This document shows, piece after piece, positions 37,601 to 45,599 of a stretch of DNA of 64,000 nucleotides. The DNA is from Pseudobacter ginsenosidimutans (GTDB taxonomy: Bacteria > Bacteroidota > Bacteroidia > Chitinophagales > Chitinophagaceae): positions 1,798,001 through 1,862,000 of the forward strand of contig NZ_CP042431.1 in assembly GCF_007970185.1 (NCBI RefSeq). The letters are read 5' to 3'. The first letter of the stretch is position 1. Every line of letters begins with the position of its first letter. Position numbers and translations under genes: made by a program. The notes under the pieces were generated by a model that was given only the letters and a program-made list of their open reading frames with translations, was not told the DNA's origin and did no database searches.

Positions 37601-38943
37601 CTGTATATGTTTTTCATGGTTCATCATCGGGCATCAACACTACAGCGGCTATCAGGATTGAACGCAATATGAACCTGGCCCAGTTTGGTTATTCTGTTGG
37701 CGCCAATGATGTGAATGGCGATGGTTACAATGATCTGCTGGCAGGGGCTATCGGCTATTCAAATATTGAAGCGACCGAAGGGGCGATATATGTTTATCAT
37801 GGTTCGCCTGCTGGCATCTCCAATACAATGGCTGATAGAAGAGAAAGCAATGTAGCCAATGCCGCGATGGGATTTGCCATTTCTGGCGCAGGCGACCTGA
37901 ATGGTGATGGCTATGGTGATATTGTTGCAGGTGCTCCGGTATATGCAAATGGACAAAGCTCCGAAGGTGCGTTCTATGTATTCAGTGGCAATAACCCTGG
38001 TTCAGGTCTAAATAAAATGCTTTCCCTGTTTAATTCCGATCTCACTACACGGATCGATAAAAGTAATTTTGGATCGGGGGATTTTGGTGTGAAAATTTGG
38101 GGCAGATCGTTTTTGGGACGGTCAAAAGGAAAGCTTGTCTGGGAAACAAGGAGCAATGGACAGGCTTACAGTGGAGCGCAGATAACCAATAGTACACAGT
38201 TCACAGCAACGCAGGCTGCTTACTCCGATCTGGGAGTACATGGCCTTGAGTTCAGTGTGCTGGTTAATAAACTTAGTGCTGGTCCTTATACCCAGGTTAG
38301 AGCGAGAGTGAAGTATGATCCCGTTACTGCTCTTACCGGCCAGATGTATGGCCCCTGGCTTTATGTACCTGATCTGGTAGCAGGGAAGTCGATGGGTGCA
38401 TTGCCGGTTGATCTGGTCTCTTTCAAAGCAGAATGGATCAGGAAAGGACAAACTGCGCAAGTGAAATTCATTACAGATAACGAATCCGGGATCTGTTGTT
38501 ATAAAATAGAAAAAAGTATTGATGGTGTTCAGTTTGCTGCTATCGGTAAACTGCCTGCAAAAAATTCTGGAACAAGAATTCAATACAATTTTGTTGATAA
38601 TAATGCTACTGCTCAAAAGCAATTTTATCGGTTAAAGATCATCTCCCAGGATGGAACGGTTGAATATAGCAATCTTCAATGGCTGCAATCGAATCAGGTG
38701 ATTGAAGTGACAGTATTCCCCAATCCAACTGCCGGAAAACTCCAGCTCCGGCTGAACAGCGCTTATACATCGCTGCGAGGGCAGATCATGAATGCATCAG
38801 GACAAATCGTAAAACAATTAAATAGATTATCGGCCGCCAGTCAAACTATCGACATACCGGTGAACGATCTGAGTTCGGGTACATATTTCCTGTTACTTCA
38901 AAGTGGCGAAGGGCAACAGGTGTTGCAATTTGTAAAACAATAA
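34651..38943 (+). CDS. FG-GAP (integrin alpha-like) repeat protein with T9SS sorting domain
   Basis: ATG 34651 (MLKIISLSVALLAWPV) begins the signal peptide; GTG 34645 is an alternative. The 1430-residue protein has an N-terminal beta-rich domain (about 50-250), then 14 tandem FG-GAP repeats with the calcium-binding loop GDVNGDGYSDVIVGA (first near residue 271, last near 1080), forming predicted beta-propellers. A domain near 1230-1350 (VDLVSFKAEWIRKGQTAQVK) and a C-terminal type A sorting domain (VFPNPTAGKLQLRL, LSSGTYFLLLQSG) follow. It should be exported by T9SS and shown on the surface or released; calcium-dependent adhesion is the family-based guess. Confidence 0.92.
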   Translation: MLKIISLSVALLAWPVITNLKELKTDHLTTDVNFQYKPTLTLAKKTPTEQPPMADTNALKQSGWFSEAIRILKQQEYEFRETPEKEEYTTSNRRNNLFFTYSENGFKVSPREKNPAWRIAFNLDKKQIGKGEWEIAGKQATYQTENIDVQYINNEAGMRQNFIVKKPTSPGEDEKIILQIKTGLTIKLQTDRLQFSSNGGLVMQYDQLKVWDANGQPLAASFEKSNKDFCIHVQSSDAVYPIIIDPVSSTPASILEENQAGAQFGVAVASAGDVNGDGYSDVIIGAKNYDRGQVNEGAVFAYYGSAAGLSTTASYTVDQHHPEGAFGSSVSTAGDVNGDGYSDVIVGAPKFKIRFDEQGVAFLYLGSPTGLNTNFSTYIEGSDYYSNLGTSVSCAGDVNGDGYSDVIVGVRAHYYPVMNRGAAIVRYGSPTGLAGITVLTDYIEGVSPMVNSEFGSSVAGAGDVNGDGYSDVIVGAFKGGSSISTSGDGRAYVFHGSPTGVNRNWSFVEIGSYSTAQRLGTSVACAGDVNGDGYSDVIIGIPFYNNGLVVGAVMVRYGSSAGISSGNLIMGVQASQLFGNSLAGAGDVNGDGFSDIIVGSPFYDNGELNEGRADIFYGSPAGINDTRHPVGEGNQASAAYGGAVASAGDVNGDGFSDVIVGAYNFDNPDVDEGIVYVYHGSASGISAGPSSLRESNSADARMGASIAYAGDVNGDGYSDVVVGAPNYSNGESFEGAIYVYHGSATGIPSTPSAFIEMNRGFTTLGFSVAGAGDVNGDGYADIIAGAPNYSNGENTEGACWVFLGSPTGINTTPAFTFESNQVDAQLGVSVAGAGDVNGDGYGDVIVGANKFSHGQATEGVVFVFHGSSTGINPAVAAILERDQTGSRFGGAVSGAGDVNGDGYSDVIVGANVFSNGQANEGAAFVYYGSASGLNTATSVLLEGNLAAARFGFSVCGAGDVNGDGFSDVFVGAIDFSNGHTQEGAVYVFHGSSSGINTTAAIRIERNMNLAQFGYSVGANDVNGDGYNDLLAGAIGYSNIEATEGAIYVYHGSPAGISNTMADRRESNVANAAMGFAISGAGDLNGDGYGDIVAGAPVYANGQSSEGAFYVFSGNNPGSGLNKMLSLFNSDLTTRIDKSNFGSGDFGVKIWGRSFLGRSKGKLVWETRSNGQAYSGAQITNSTQFTATQAAYSDLGVHGLEFSVLVNKLSAGPYTQVRARVKYDPVTALTGQMYGPWLYVPDLVAGKSMGALPVDLVSFKAEWIRKGQTAQVKFITDNESGICCYKIEKSIDGVQFAAIGKLPAKNSGTRIQYNFVDNNATAQKQFYRLKIISQDGTVEYSNLQWLQSNQVIEVTVFPNPTAGKLQLRLNSAYTSLRGQIMNASGQIVKQLNRLSAASQTIDIPVNDLSSGTYFLLLQSGEGQQVLQFVKQ

Positions 38944-38967
38944 ACAGATTGCTGATTAAAAGGGCAT

Positions 38968-39002
38968 GCCATCCCGTTTCAACGGGGTGGCTTTTTCTTT
39001 TT
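38968..39002 (+). terminator. Rho-independent terminator after the FG-GAP gene
   Basis: GCCATCCCGT pairs with ACGGGGTGGC (one G-T pair) around TTCA and is followed by TTTTTCTTTTTT. It lies 24 bp after the stop codon, in front of the convergent Crp/Fnr gene. Confidence 0.85.
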
Positions 39003-39021
39003 TGCGTACTAAGCTGAATGG

Positions 39022-39669
39022 TTATTGAGCGGGCAGGCTCTGTTTCTTTTTTGATTGCCGGCTTCTGATGCGGCTAAGTGTTTCGATTGAAATACCCAGG
39101 TAGGAGGCGATATAGGAGAGCGAGATCCGGTTTACCAGGTGGCTATGGTTTTGCATGAAATAATTGTATCTGTCGGTTGCGTTGCTCAGCCGGCAGATGA
39201 AAGCCCGGTCTTCAGCAAAAGTGTAATAGAATTCATTGATCTTTCTTCCCACAATATTGAACTCGACAAATTGTTCATAGGCGTTTTCGAGGTCTGAGTG
39301 AAGCAATGCCAGCAGGTGACAGTCTTCCAGCGCTTCAATATTTTCAGCGGTGGGTTGTTGTAAGAGGAAGCCGCGGATGGAAGACACAAGCTGATTTTCT
39401 GAAGTGATCCAGGTAGTGATATTTTTTTTGTTATCGATGATGTAGCCGCGGAGGATCCCTTTGATCACAAAATATACATACGGACAGATCTCGCCGGACT
39501 TATGCAATAACTCATGCTTTTTTAACTTCACTTCAAAAGCCTTCTTTTTGAGATAGTCGCTACAGGATTTATTAACAGGATGGAAAACGGAGAGGTAGTT
39601 GATGGCGATATCTACTGTGAGCGGATCGGCTTTCTTGTTTTTTACAGCAGGCTTGGGAACTGAGACCAT
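39022..39669 (-). CDS. Crp/Fnr family transcriptional regulator
   Basis: This 215-residue protein has a cyclic-nucleotide-binding-like beta-roll (KKHELLHKSGEICPYVYFVI, KGILRGYIIDNKKNITTWI) at about residues 45-150 and a C-terminal winged helix at about 165-210 (RISLSYIASYLGISIETLSR). The conserved cAMP-contacting residues of true CRP are not evident, so the effector is unknown. This is the common Bacteroidota Crp/Fnr subtype. It is convergent with the FG-GAP gene. Confidence 0.87.
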   Translation of the reverse strand: MVSVPKPAVKNKKADPLTVDIAINYLSVFHPVNKSCSDYLKKKAFEVKLKKHELLHKSGEICPYVYFVIKGILRGYIIDNKKNITTWITSENQLVSSIRGFLLQQPTAENIEALEDCHLLALLHSDLENAYEQFVEFNIVGRKINEFYYTFAEDRAFICRLSNATDRYNYFMQNHSHLVNRISLSYIASYLGISIETLSRIRSRQSKKKQSLPAQ

Positions 39670-40281
39670 TGGGAAAAGTTGATTATTTGGAAGGCTTTGA
39701 GGATAATGGCGAAAGTTACGGATTATAGCTATTTGCCGGAACGAGTGAAATCGATTCTTTAGATCGAATTCCGATAATCAGATAATTCTTGTGGGGTAAT
39801 AGTGGAGGGCGTGTTCAGTGTACTCATTGCTTCAAAATTTTATCGGTTATTAGAAAGATCTTGCGCAGCATGTTTTTTCAGAGTTCTTAATTGTTGGTAA
39901 TAGGTATTGTACCTGCTTCCTGAATATGGAATGCATCCTGGAGACTTATACAACAAGGTATTAGCGAAGTATATCCGGAGTAATTCCCTGATACACTCGG
40001 GAACCACGTGCCTAAAAGGTGGACTTGATCCGGAAATGAGCTGCATTTATGATCCAGAATACAAATGAGAATATAGAAAGATGATTTTACGGGTTGGCAT
40101 GCGCATACCAGATCACTTACAGGCAATTTTACATTCGATGTTGCATAAAAAAGAGGAAAACTTGTCTGACAACAGCAGAAAATTGTAGACCAAGACAATA
40201 CATTTCCGCGGAGCGATTGCTCCGGAGGTTGTTATCGTAATACATCCATCAAAAAATATTGAATTGATCTGCAGATCGGAA
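39670..40281. other. Gap without a convincing gene
   Basis: About 610 bp lie between the Crp/Fnr gene and the next minus-strand gene. Short minus frames exist, but their translations look random. One small perfect hairpin, CGGAGC-GATT-GCTCCG, lies near 40210-40225, ahead of no T run. Confidence 0.5.
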
Positions 40282-41088
40282 CTATTCCCGTAGCTCGTTC
40301 CATCCCGATCGATCATTAAAAAGATGGTGAGATAATACAATCGGTAGTATTTCTTTTTCAATCTGCCACCGCTGTGATCCAGGCGATTTCCAGGACTTCC
40401 CCGATTTGAATCTTTTTGCTTTTTTCCGTTGTGTGTTGCTGATGGTTTCTTTTGCCGGGATCTGGATAGCAATCAGGTCTGTGGCGAGGTAGCGTTTATC
40501 TAACAATGGTAGATTATCCTGGAAGGCGTTGACTTGCAGGGCGAGGATCAGTGTGCCTTGTTTGGGAGCGATGGCATTGAACTGTAGTCCTTCAAAGGAC
40601 TGCTTCAGATCCAGGAACCGCGACTGGCTAACGGTGCTGATCACCCGACCGGTGTTGAAATTGATACTTGCCGCGATGAGCTTCACTTCAAGATGCGTGA
40701 CCTTGCGCGGAAGCGCGGGCAAGACCTGCGCAGGGATCTGCAGGAGGTTATTGTGATCTATCGTGAATTGGGGAAAGAAGGTTTCGATACCGGTTTGCTG
40801 GTTGAAGCGATATCCTTTCAAGCCTTCTAGTCCGGACTGGATCAGTGTTTTGTTGAGCCGGTTGACCCATCCCCCATCTTTTCTTCCGTTAAGGTGTGGC
40901 GCAAATGCCTGCCTGATGAGTTTACCCTTTCGGCTGGCGATACCGAATTGCTGTGCCGCCTGTCGGGTGGCTTTTGTTTGATGCACTTTCGCTGGTCTGC
41001 TGCGCAGACAATGCACCCCATTGCGATAGTAGCCAATCAGATCACCGATCCTGCCGGTGAACCGGATCTGTCCAGTCTGGATTGCCAT
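40282..41088 (-). CDS. Conserved Chitinophagaceae-type protein of unknown function
   Basis: This 268-residue protein begins MAIQTGQIRFTGRIGDLIGY and continues YRNGVHCLRSRPAKV, TRQAAQQFGIASRKGKLIRQ. This N-terminal pattern (G-x-IGDLIGYxRNG, then RSRP and an A/Q-rich helix) is one I associate with small uncharacterised families in this group and resembles the DUF6266-type start. The middle holds alternating strands (LEVKLIAASINFNTGRVI, TLILALQVNAFQD) and the tail is basic. No catalytic motif is visible. It lies 106 bp downstream of the HEPN-type gene on the same strand. Confidence 0.65.
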   Translation of the reverse strand: MAIQTGQIRFTGRIGDLIGYYRNGVHCLRSRPAKVHQTKATRQAAQQFGIASRKGKLIRQAFAPHLNGRKDGGWVNRLNKTLIQSGLEGLKGYRFNQQTGIETFFPQFTIDHNNLLQIPAQVLPALPRKVTHLEVKLIAASINFNTGRVISTVSQSRFLDLKQSFEGLQFNAIAPKQGTLILALQVNAFQDNLPLLDKRYLATDLIAIQIPAKETISNTQRKKAKRFKSGKSWKSPGSQRWQIEKEILPIVLSHHLFNDRSGWNELRE

Positions 41089-41193
41089 ATTGCAAAAATT
41101 TGATATAAAATTATGGAATAATAAGGAGGATTGTTTTGGAGAGAATTGTTAAATGAAGGGAAGATCAGTGGCTGCGGTTTTTGATAACTGCGC

Positions 41194-42039
41194 TTAGGCA
41201 TGGCTGCGATGCTGCTGCAAATGGAAAGGAGCAATTTTCGATCGAAAAATCTTTTCTGCGATGGTTTGCAGTTTGAGCACTTCATTCATCAGGTAGTTGA
41301 TATCGGTGGCAGTAATGTCAAAATCCGATTTGTACCGGAAGCGTGTGTAGGTGGTTTTAAGGAGCTGGAACCTGGCTCTTTCTGCTGCTGTTGTTCTGAT
41401 AAAGACCTGGTTCATATCGGGCAGGTAGAAACGGAGAAACGACAACGTTTTATCAAGATTGTGACTGCTGTACCGAAACCCGGTGACGGCCTGCGACAGC
41501 ATACTCAGGAACTGCTCGGCGGCCTGGTGCAGACAAAAAGCGGTCATACCGAGCTCTCCGTATTGTTGTTGACTCTTCGCGATCCTCAGGAAGCTCAGGG
41601 CGTTCTTGTACCAGCAGGCAATTTCCCTGTGTTGGTTGGCGGGTTCAGGAATGATGAGATTGTTGGAGCTGATGGTGCTAACGATGTTTCGATCTTCAAA
41701 GATCCAATGATTGGCTTGCAGTACAGCCATGGCAAAGGGATTGCCTTTACTAAGTAGGATCTTGAACTCTTCCGGCGTCAGGAGCAGAGCGGCGATGGGT
41801 ATTTTGTGTTTACATCTTTGCTCGATCATGTCCAGTAGCTCATGCCTGGACTCTCTGGTGGATCTTGCCAGTATGAGCAGGTTGAGTTTTGTAGGCGCGA
41901 GGATCTCTGGCGGTTGGGGGTGAAAGAAATTCCAGGTAGCTTGTTCCTGGCTGGTGAATGCCAATAGCGCGATCTTTTCTGTGGGAACAGTTCTTACAAT
42001 GATGGCGATTACTTCCTGAAGAAGCGGATGAGGTTTCAT
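41194..42039 (-). CDS. HEPN domain protein with a degenerate nucleotidyltransferase-like N-terminus
   Basis: In this 281-residue protein the N-terminal 125 residues look like a nucleotidyltransferase fold reduced to its strands (KIALLAFTSQEQ, TKLNLLILARS) without the catalytic GS...DxD residues. The C-terminal part (about 140-265) is a four-helix HEPN domain: YGELGMTAFCLHQAAEQFLS, GFRYSSHNLDKTLSFL, and a closing helix. MNT/HEPN pairs form toxin-antitoxin systems; a fused protein without the MNT catalytic residues and without a clean RNxxxH may instead be a regulatory or substrate-binding relative. Such fusions are frequent in this bacterial group. Confidence 0.72.
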   Translation of the reverse strand: MKPHPLLQEVIAIIVRTVPTEKIALLAFTSQEQATWNFFHPQPPEILAPTKLNLLILARSTRESRHELLDMIEQRCKHKIPIAALLLTPEEFKILLSKGNPFAMAVLQANHWIFEDRNIVSTISSNNLIIPEPANQHREIACWYKNALSFLRIAKSQQQYGELGMTAFCLHQAAEQFLSMLSQAVTGFRYSSHNLDKTLSFLRFYLPDMNQVFIRTTAAERARFQLLKTTYTRFRYKSDFDITATDINYLMNEVLKLQTIAEKIFRSKIAPFHLQQHRSHA

Positions 42040-42110
42040 GCGATCAATTTTAAATGCTTGAATGAATAGGAGGATAAGCAGGCAGGCGCTCCTGATCAGT
42101 GTTTGCGGGC

Positions 42111-42140
42111 ATAGGATGCTCCTATCGATTTACATCGATA
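42111..42140. repeat. Pair of adjacent small palindromes
   Basis: ATAGGA-TGC-TCCTAT (42111-42125) is followed by, and overlaps, TATCGAT-TTAC-ATCGATA (42123-42140). The preceding bases GGGCATAGGATGC also match the arm of the long inverted repeat at 8457-8522. It may be a degenerate copy of the same repeat family. Confidence 0.55.
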
Positions 42141-42230
42141 CCTGTGAGTATGCGAGCTTACAAAAGTGGAAAATGATACAGGAGCGGTGGCAATTACGAT
42201 GATAGCCTGGCCTGCGGATAAGAACTGGGC

Positions 42231-42491
42231 TTAATTGGTCGCGATTTCCGGATTGTCCGGTTTTGTGATGAGGACATGTGCGACTTCGATCAAGTTGGAA
42301 ATTCTGCGCAGGAAATCGACGAGCAGCCATTTGTCTTCTTTGTCCAGGTCTCCGTAGGATTCAGTGATGGTGGTGTTTTGGAGGTTGTCCATGTCTGAGC
42401 GGATTTTCTCGATAGAGTCTCCGTTGAAGAATTGGTGGATGGATGCGATAGGGTTGGATAGCGACTGAGTTGACTGGGATGTGTTTGGCAT
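42231..42491 (-). CDS. Small hypothetical protein next to the HEPN gene
   Basis: This 86-residue soluble protein starts MPNTSQSTQSLSNPIASIHQ and has two predicted helices (DSIEKIRSDMDNLQNTTI and DKWLLVDFLRRISNLIEVAH). No family is recognised. It lies 190 bp upstream of the HEPN gene on the same strand, and the composition looks coding. It could be a partner of that gene, but this is only positional. Confidence 0.55.
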   Translation of the reverse strand: MPNTSQSTQSLSNPIASIHQFFNGDSIEKIRSDMDNLQNTTITESYGDLDKEDKWLLVDFLRRISNLIEVAHVLITKPDNPEIATN

Positions 42492-42565
42492 AGCGAAAAG
42501 ATTAATGGTGAAAAAATGAAAGGATGTATAAAGAAGTCAGAGGAAGGCAGATTCTTGGGGAAATA

Positions 42566-42667
42566 ATTATAGGGTTGGAACCTACCTGTCCTTCCTGAAC
42601 GGGCCGTGACAAGACCCCCGCTTTCGCGGTCAGAGAGTAAAGACATAAGTAGGCCCAACCCTATAAT
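42566..42667. repeat. Inverted-repeat bounded structured intergenic element
   Basis: ATTATAGGGTTGG (42566-42578) is matched by CCAACCCTATAAT (42655-42667). The stem continues with CCTAC and GTAGG just inside, after a small mismatch. The enclosed sequence has a hairpin CCGC-TTTC-GCGG and a CAGAGAG segment that can also pair with CTCTCTG near 42700. TATATGGATTGGGC, shared with the 8.5-kb repeat, follows directly. It may be a mobile palindromic repeat or a structured RNA. Confidence 0.6.
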
Positions 42668-42723
42668 GTAATATATGGATTGGGCGCTTTACTTATACCC
42701 GCTCTCTGAGAAATTTGTCACGT

Positions 42724-42774
42724 TTCGTTCAGCGAGACTCGTAAATGCGCTAATACAATTAAATTCTGAACGAA
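42724..42774 (+). promoter_or_regulatory. Inverted repeat upstream of the XRE-type regulator
   Basis: TTCGTTCAG (42724-42732) and CTGAACGAA (42766-42774) form a perfect 9-bp inverted repeat separated by 33 bp, 70 bp before ATG 42844. A palindrome at this position suggests an operator for the regulator encoded next. Confidence 0.5.
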
Positions 42775-42843
42775 TATAAGAAGAATAATTGAGTGTTATG
42801 CGAACGCAGAACAAAAAATTATGAAATCCTTGTTCTTTCGGAG

Positions 42844-43203
42844 ATGGAGGAAAAAGAAAAAGATCTTATTAAGCTAAAAGCTGCCCTAGTTTTTAAGAAA
42901 ATTATTGATAATAATAAGGGGATTGCCGAAAAGCTTAAAGAACAGAACGCCATCAACCCTGATTTGATAACGAGCTATCGGAAATGGGAAACCGCATCAG
43001 GTGTTCCTATTGCCTCTATTTCCGAAATAATGACTGGAGAGAGAAATGCATCACTTACCACGCTTGTTACTCTCATTAACTCGCTCGGCATAAATACTCA
43101 GACATTTGGCCAGGCATTTGACAATATAACTGAATCTGAGTTGCGAGATTTTAAGAAGGAATTAAATAGGAAGATATCGGATAAGGGGAAAACTAAAAAA
43201 TAA
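42844..43203 (+). CDS. XRE-like helix-turn-helix regulator
   Basis: ATG 42844 (MEEKEKDLIKLKAALVF) gives 119 residues; a GTG at 42793 would add 17 less convincing residues. The helix-turn-helix is ASGVPIASISEIMTGERNAS followed by LTTLVTLINSLGI, a typical Cro/C1-type layout. A charged tail ends in KGKTKK. It is the first plus-strand gene of the AT-rich stretch, 78 bp before a nuclease-like gene. In restriction or defence modules such regulators control nuclease expression, which is a reasonable reading here. Confidence 0.75.
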   Translation: MEEKEKDLIKLKAALVFKKIIDNNKGIAEKLKEQNAINPDLITSYRKWETASGVPIASISEIMTGERNASLTTLVTLINSLGINTQTFGQAFDNITESELRDFKKELNRKISDKGKTKK

Positions 43204-43281
43204 TCAGTTTTAGGAACAATTAATAGGAAGATTTTGGTGTGGCTTATCAATAATCCTCAGATAAATTAGAAAGCGACTATC

Positions 43282-44505
43282 ATGAAAATTGCACAAGTCG
43301 GAACTCAGTTTTCACAAGTTACTCAAATAGATTTTTTTTCAAGCAGTACTTTCTTGGAGTATGATTCATTAGTTATTAGTTTAAATAAGATTGCTAGCGC
43401 TTCAAGAAATGTAAGACGTGATTGGTTTGATAATAGAAAGAAGCATCTAGTTGAATTTATGGCTTTTAAAAAAGTGCCTATAGTTTATTTAGCTCCGAGT
43501 AAGGATAGAGTTGAAATCACAGAAAATAACACATTCGTAATCAAATATCATAGTGAAATCTTACCAGTCCCAAAATTTGAAACTGAAGCAGAAGCAGGAA
43601 AAACGATTTCGGTAATACCAAAAACTCCATTTACTGAGTTCCTAGAAAAATACAAAACTTGGTTTGGTTATGACCGATTTTATAAACATGTAGTTGGTAC
43701 TCCAATAGCAGTTACACCATATACAAATAAAATTTTGGCTTTTTATACAGATGAAGCAGTTTTCTTACCTCAGATAGTATCAAAGGATGATCGATTAGAG
43801 AAAGATTTCCTATCTGAACTCTTTGAGTGTATTATAAAAGTAAGGTTTGATTCAAAAAACTTTAAACTTCCTGAGTGGACTGAAACATATTTTTTTCCAG
43901 GTGAGTATGAAGCCAAGAATAAGATAGAGCAACTCAATTCGCAAATTGAAATCCTACAAAATGAATTAGCAAAATCAGAAGTAGATATCCAAGCAATAAG
44001 GGAGAAAAAAAAGTTAATAACTGCTTCAGGAAATGAGCTCGAAAAGAAAGTTGAGGAAATTTTCAAGGAACTTGGTTTTGAAATTCTTCAGGCAGAAAGA
44101 AATCGAGATGATTTAATAGTCAGATATGGAACTGATATAGCTGTTGTTGAAATAAAGGGATTAACAAATTCGGCTGGTGAAAAAAATGCAGCTCAATTGG
44201 AGAAGTGGAGAGCTACATATTTGGAAAATAAAGGGGTTGATCCTAAAGGCATATTACTAGTAAATACTTATAGAGACGTTCCATTGATTGAACGAAATCA
44301 GCCTGATTTTCCAGATCAAATGCTCCGATATGCTATAGGTCGTGAACATTGCTTAATTACTACAACCCAGCTTTTGGCATTATACTTTGAAACCCTTCGA
44401 AATCCAGCATCCAAAGAACAGATTGTAAAGTCATTGTTTGACACTGTAGGTCGATATTCTAATGATTATAAATGGCAGAATTATATTAATGTTCTTGGCA
44501 GCTAA
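43282..44505 (+). CDS. PD-(D/E)XK nuclease-like protein (Mrr/restriction type)
   Basis: This 407-residue protein has a novel N-terminal region (about 1-205, no recognised domain), a coiled coil (about 210-245: IEQLNSQIEILQNELAKSE), then a restriction-endonuclease-like domain (about 250-365). The core reads LEKKVEEIFKELGFEIL, then RNRDDLIVRYGTDIAVVEIK, i.e. an upstream Glu, D, and E-x-K, as in PD-(D/E)XK enzymes. WRATYLENKGVDPKGILLVN is a typical later strand. A C-terminal helical segment completes it. It probably cleaves DNA under some trigger; the trigger and specificity are unknown. No methyltransferase is adjacent. Composition is clearly more AT-rich than in flanking core genes. Confidence 0.75.
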   Translation: MKIAQVGTQFSQVTQIDFFSSSTFLEYDSLVISLNKIASASRNVRRDWFDNRKKHLVEFMAFKKVPIVYLAPSKDRVEITENNTFVIKYHSEILPVPKFETEAEAGKTISVIPKTPFTEFLEKYKTWFGYDRFYKHVVGTPIAVTPYTNKILAFYTDEAVFLPQIVSKDDRLEKDFLSELFECIIKVRFDSKNFKLPEWTETYFFPGEYEAKNKIEQLNSQIEILQNELAKSEVDIQAIREKKKLITASGNELEKKVEEIFKELGFEILQAERNRDDLIVRYGTDIAVVEIKGLTNSAGEKNAAQLEKWRATYLENKGVDPKGILLVNTYRDVPLIERNQPDFPDQMLRYAIGREHCLITTTQLLALYFETLRNPASKEQIVKSLFDTVGRYSNDYKWQNYINVLGS

Positions 44506-44538
44506 CCTAATACTGGAAATAGATTACTTCAAAAGAGA

Positions 44539-45438
44539 TTAGCTGTAATTGTTCCCCTTAAATCTAGCAAGTATGATTTCGATCACTTGTGCGTGATTCA
44601 GGTTAGGGTTGTCTGGTATATCTTTAAAATATTTCTGAATAATTTCCAATAAGAAAGGGAGGTGCTTGATATTAAAGTCTTTTTCAATTGTGTTATTAAG
44701 TAAGGCATATTGTTCATCGTCGACAAGCGCATATTTAGATAAAACAACCATCATAAACTTTTTAAAGGTAAGTACATTTAAGTCTTCTTGCATTAAACTA
44801 TGAACATCCAAACGCTCGATCATATTTGTATATTCTTGGTGGCTTTTCTTAATGTGACTCAATTCGCTATCTACAACCTCTAACAAAGCAGAAAGGCGAT
44901 GTAGAGGCCTTTTAATACCGGGCGGCACGTTTAGACTGCTTTTGTAGTTTAGTGAATGAGAACATTCAGCCCAAATATGTTCAGAAAGGGTTCTTATCTG
45001 TATTTCTGTTGAGAGGCTCCCAAAGCGAGACAAATGAGAAACAGCCTTCCACGCCTCGGGAGGTCTGACAACAAAATGAAGAGAAGAATAACCAAATTGA
45101 TCGCTTCCAAAACGGGCATTGGTGTTGTACGATTTGTGATCTGGAAAAAGTTCTTCTACTAATCGAACTATGTCAGGTATCTCACTTTTGTATAATGTCA
45201 CAAATCTGATACCAGCAAGGTCTTGCATCTCTGTTATACTGGTTTTTGGGGTAAACTTCCCATCTTTTACTTTGTCAAGTGTCGATACTAGTGACTTCAC
45301 TCTTCCGTCAACTGGAAATGCAAGTTTAATATTACGATGTTTTACAGCATGTCGCATTTGATTGATAACTTCCTTAACAAAATCATTCAATAATTCACTA
45401 ATGCTTGCATGTTCAACCTGAATTTCTTCAACAGTCAT
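44539..45438 (-). CDS. RelA/SpoT synthetase-domain protein (small alarmone synthetase or toxSAS)
   Basis: This 299-residue protein has a RelA/SpoT synthetase domain over about residues 35-180: GRVKSLVSTLDKV, DLAGIRFVTLYKSEIPDIV, FGYSSLHFVVRP and EIQIRTLSEHIWAECSHSLN. The G-loop Tyr and the E-x-Q pair are present. There is no HD hydrolase domain and no TGS/ACT region. The C-terminal 100 residues are helical and unassigned. Family members make (p)ppGpp or, in toxSAS branches, ppApp or pyrophosphorylated tRNA. Its position in a defence-like stretch favours a toxSAS or sensor role, but the subfamily cannot be fixed by eye. Confidence 0.8.
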   Translation of the reverse strand: MTVEEIQVEHASISELLNDFVKEVINQMRHAVKHRNIKLAFPVDGRVKSLVSTLDKVKDGKFTPKTSITEMQDLAGIRFVTLYKSEIPDIVRLVEELFPDHKSYNTNARFGSDQFGYSSLHFVVRPPEAWKAVSHLSRFGSLSTEIQIRTLSEHIWAECSHSLNYKSSLNVPPGIKRPLHRLSALLEVVDSELSHIKKSHQEYTNMIERLDVHSLMQEDLNVLTFKKFMMVVLSKYALVDDEQYALLNNTIEKDFNIKHLPFLLEIIQKYFKDIPDNPNLNHAQVIEIILARFKGNNYS

Positions 45439-45599
45439 AAATCGTAGTTTATTCTTCTGTTATGGAAGCGGATGGCGCGTTTGATTTCAAAGAATGGAAA
45501 CAGTCCTCATTCCCCGGAGTCTTTTTATACAATTTGAGAGGCTTTGTGAATAGTTCCAGTTCAAAAAATTCCCATTTCCGATACAATGTTATTCAAAGC

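Noticed and set aside
39840-40472. Several minus-strand frames of 68-119 codons near 40 kb
   Set aside because: They overlap each other and the 3' end of the gene at 40282, with random-looking translations.
42290-42658. A 122-codon minus-strand frame overlapping the small gene at 42231-42491
   Set aside because: It is an alternative frame of that gene plus the inverted-repeat element, rich in S/T/P without pattern.
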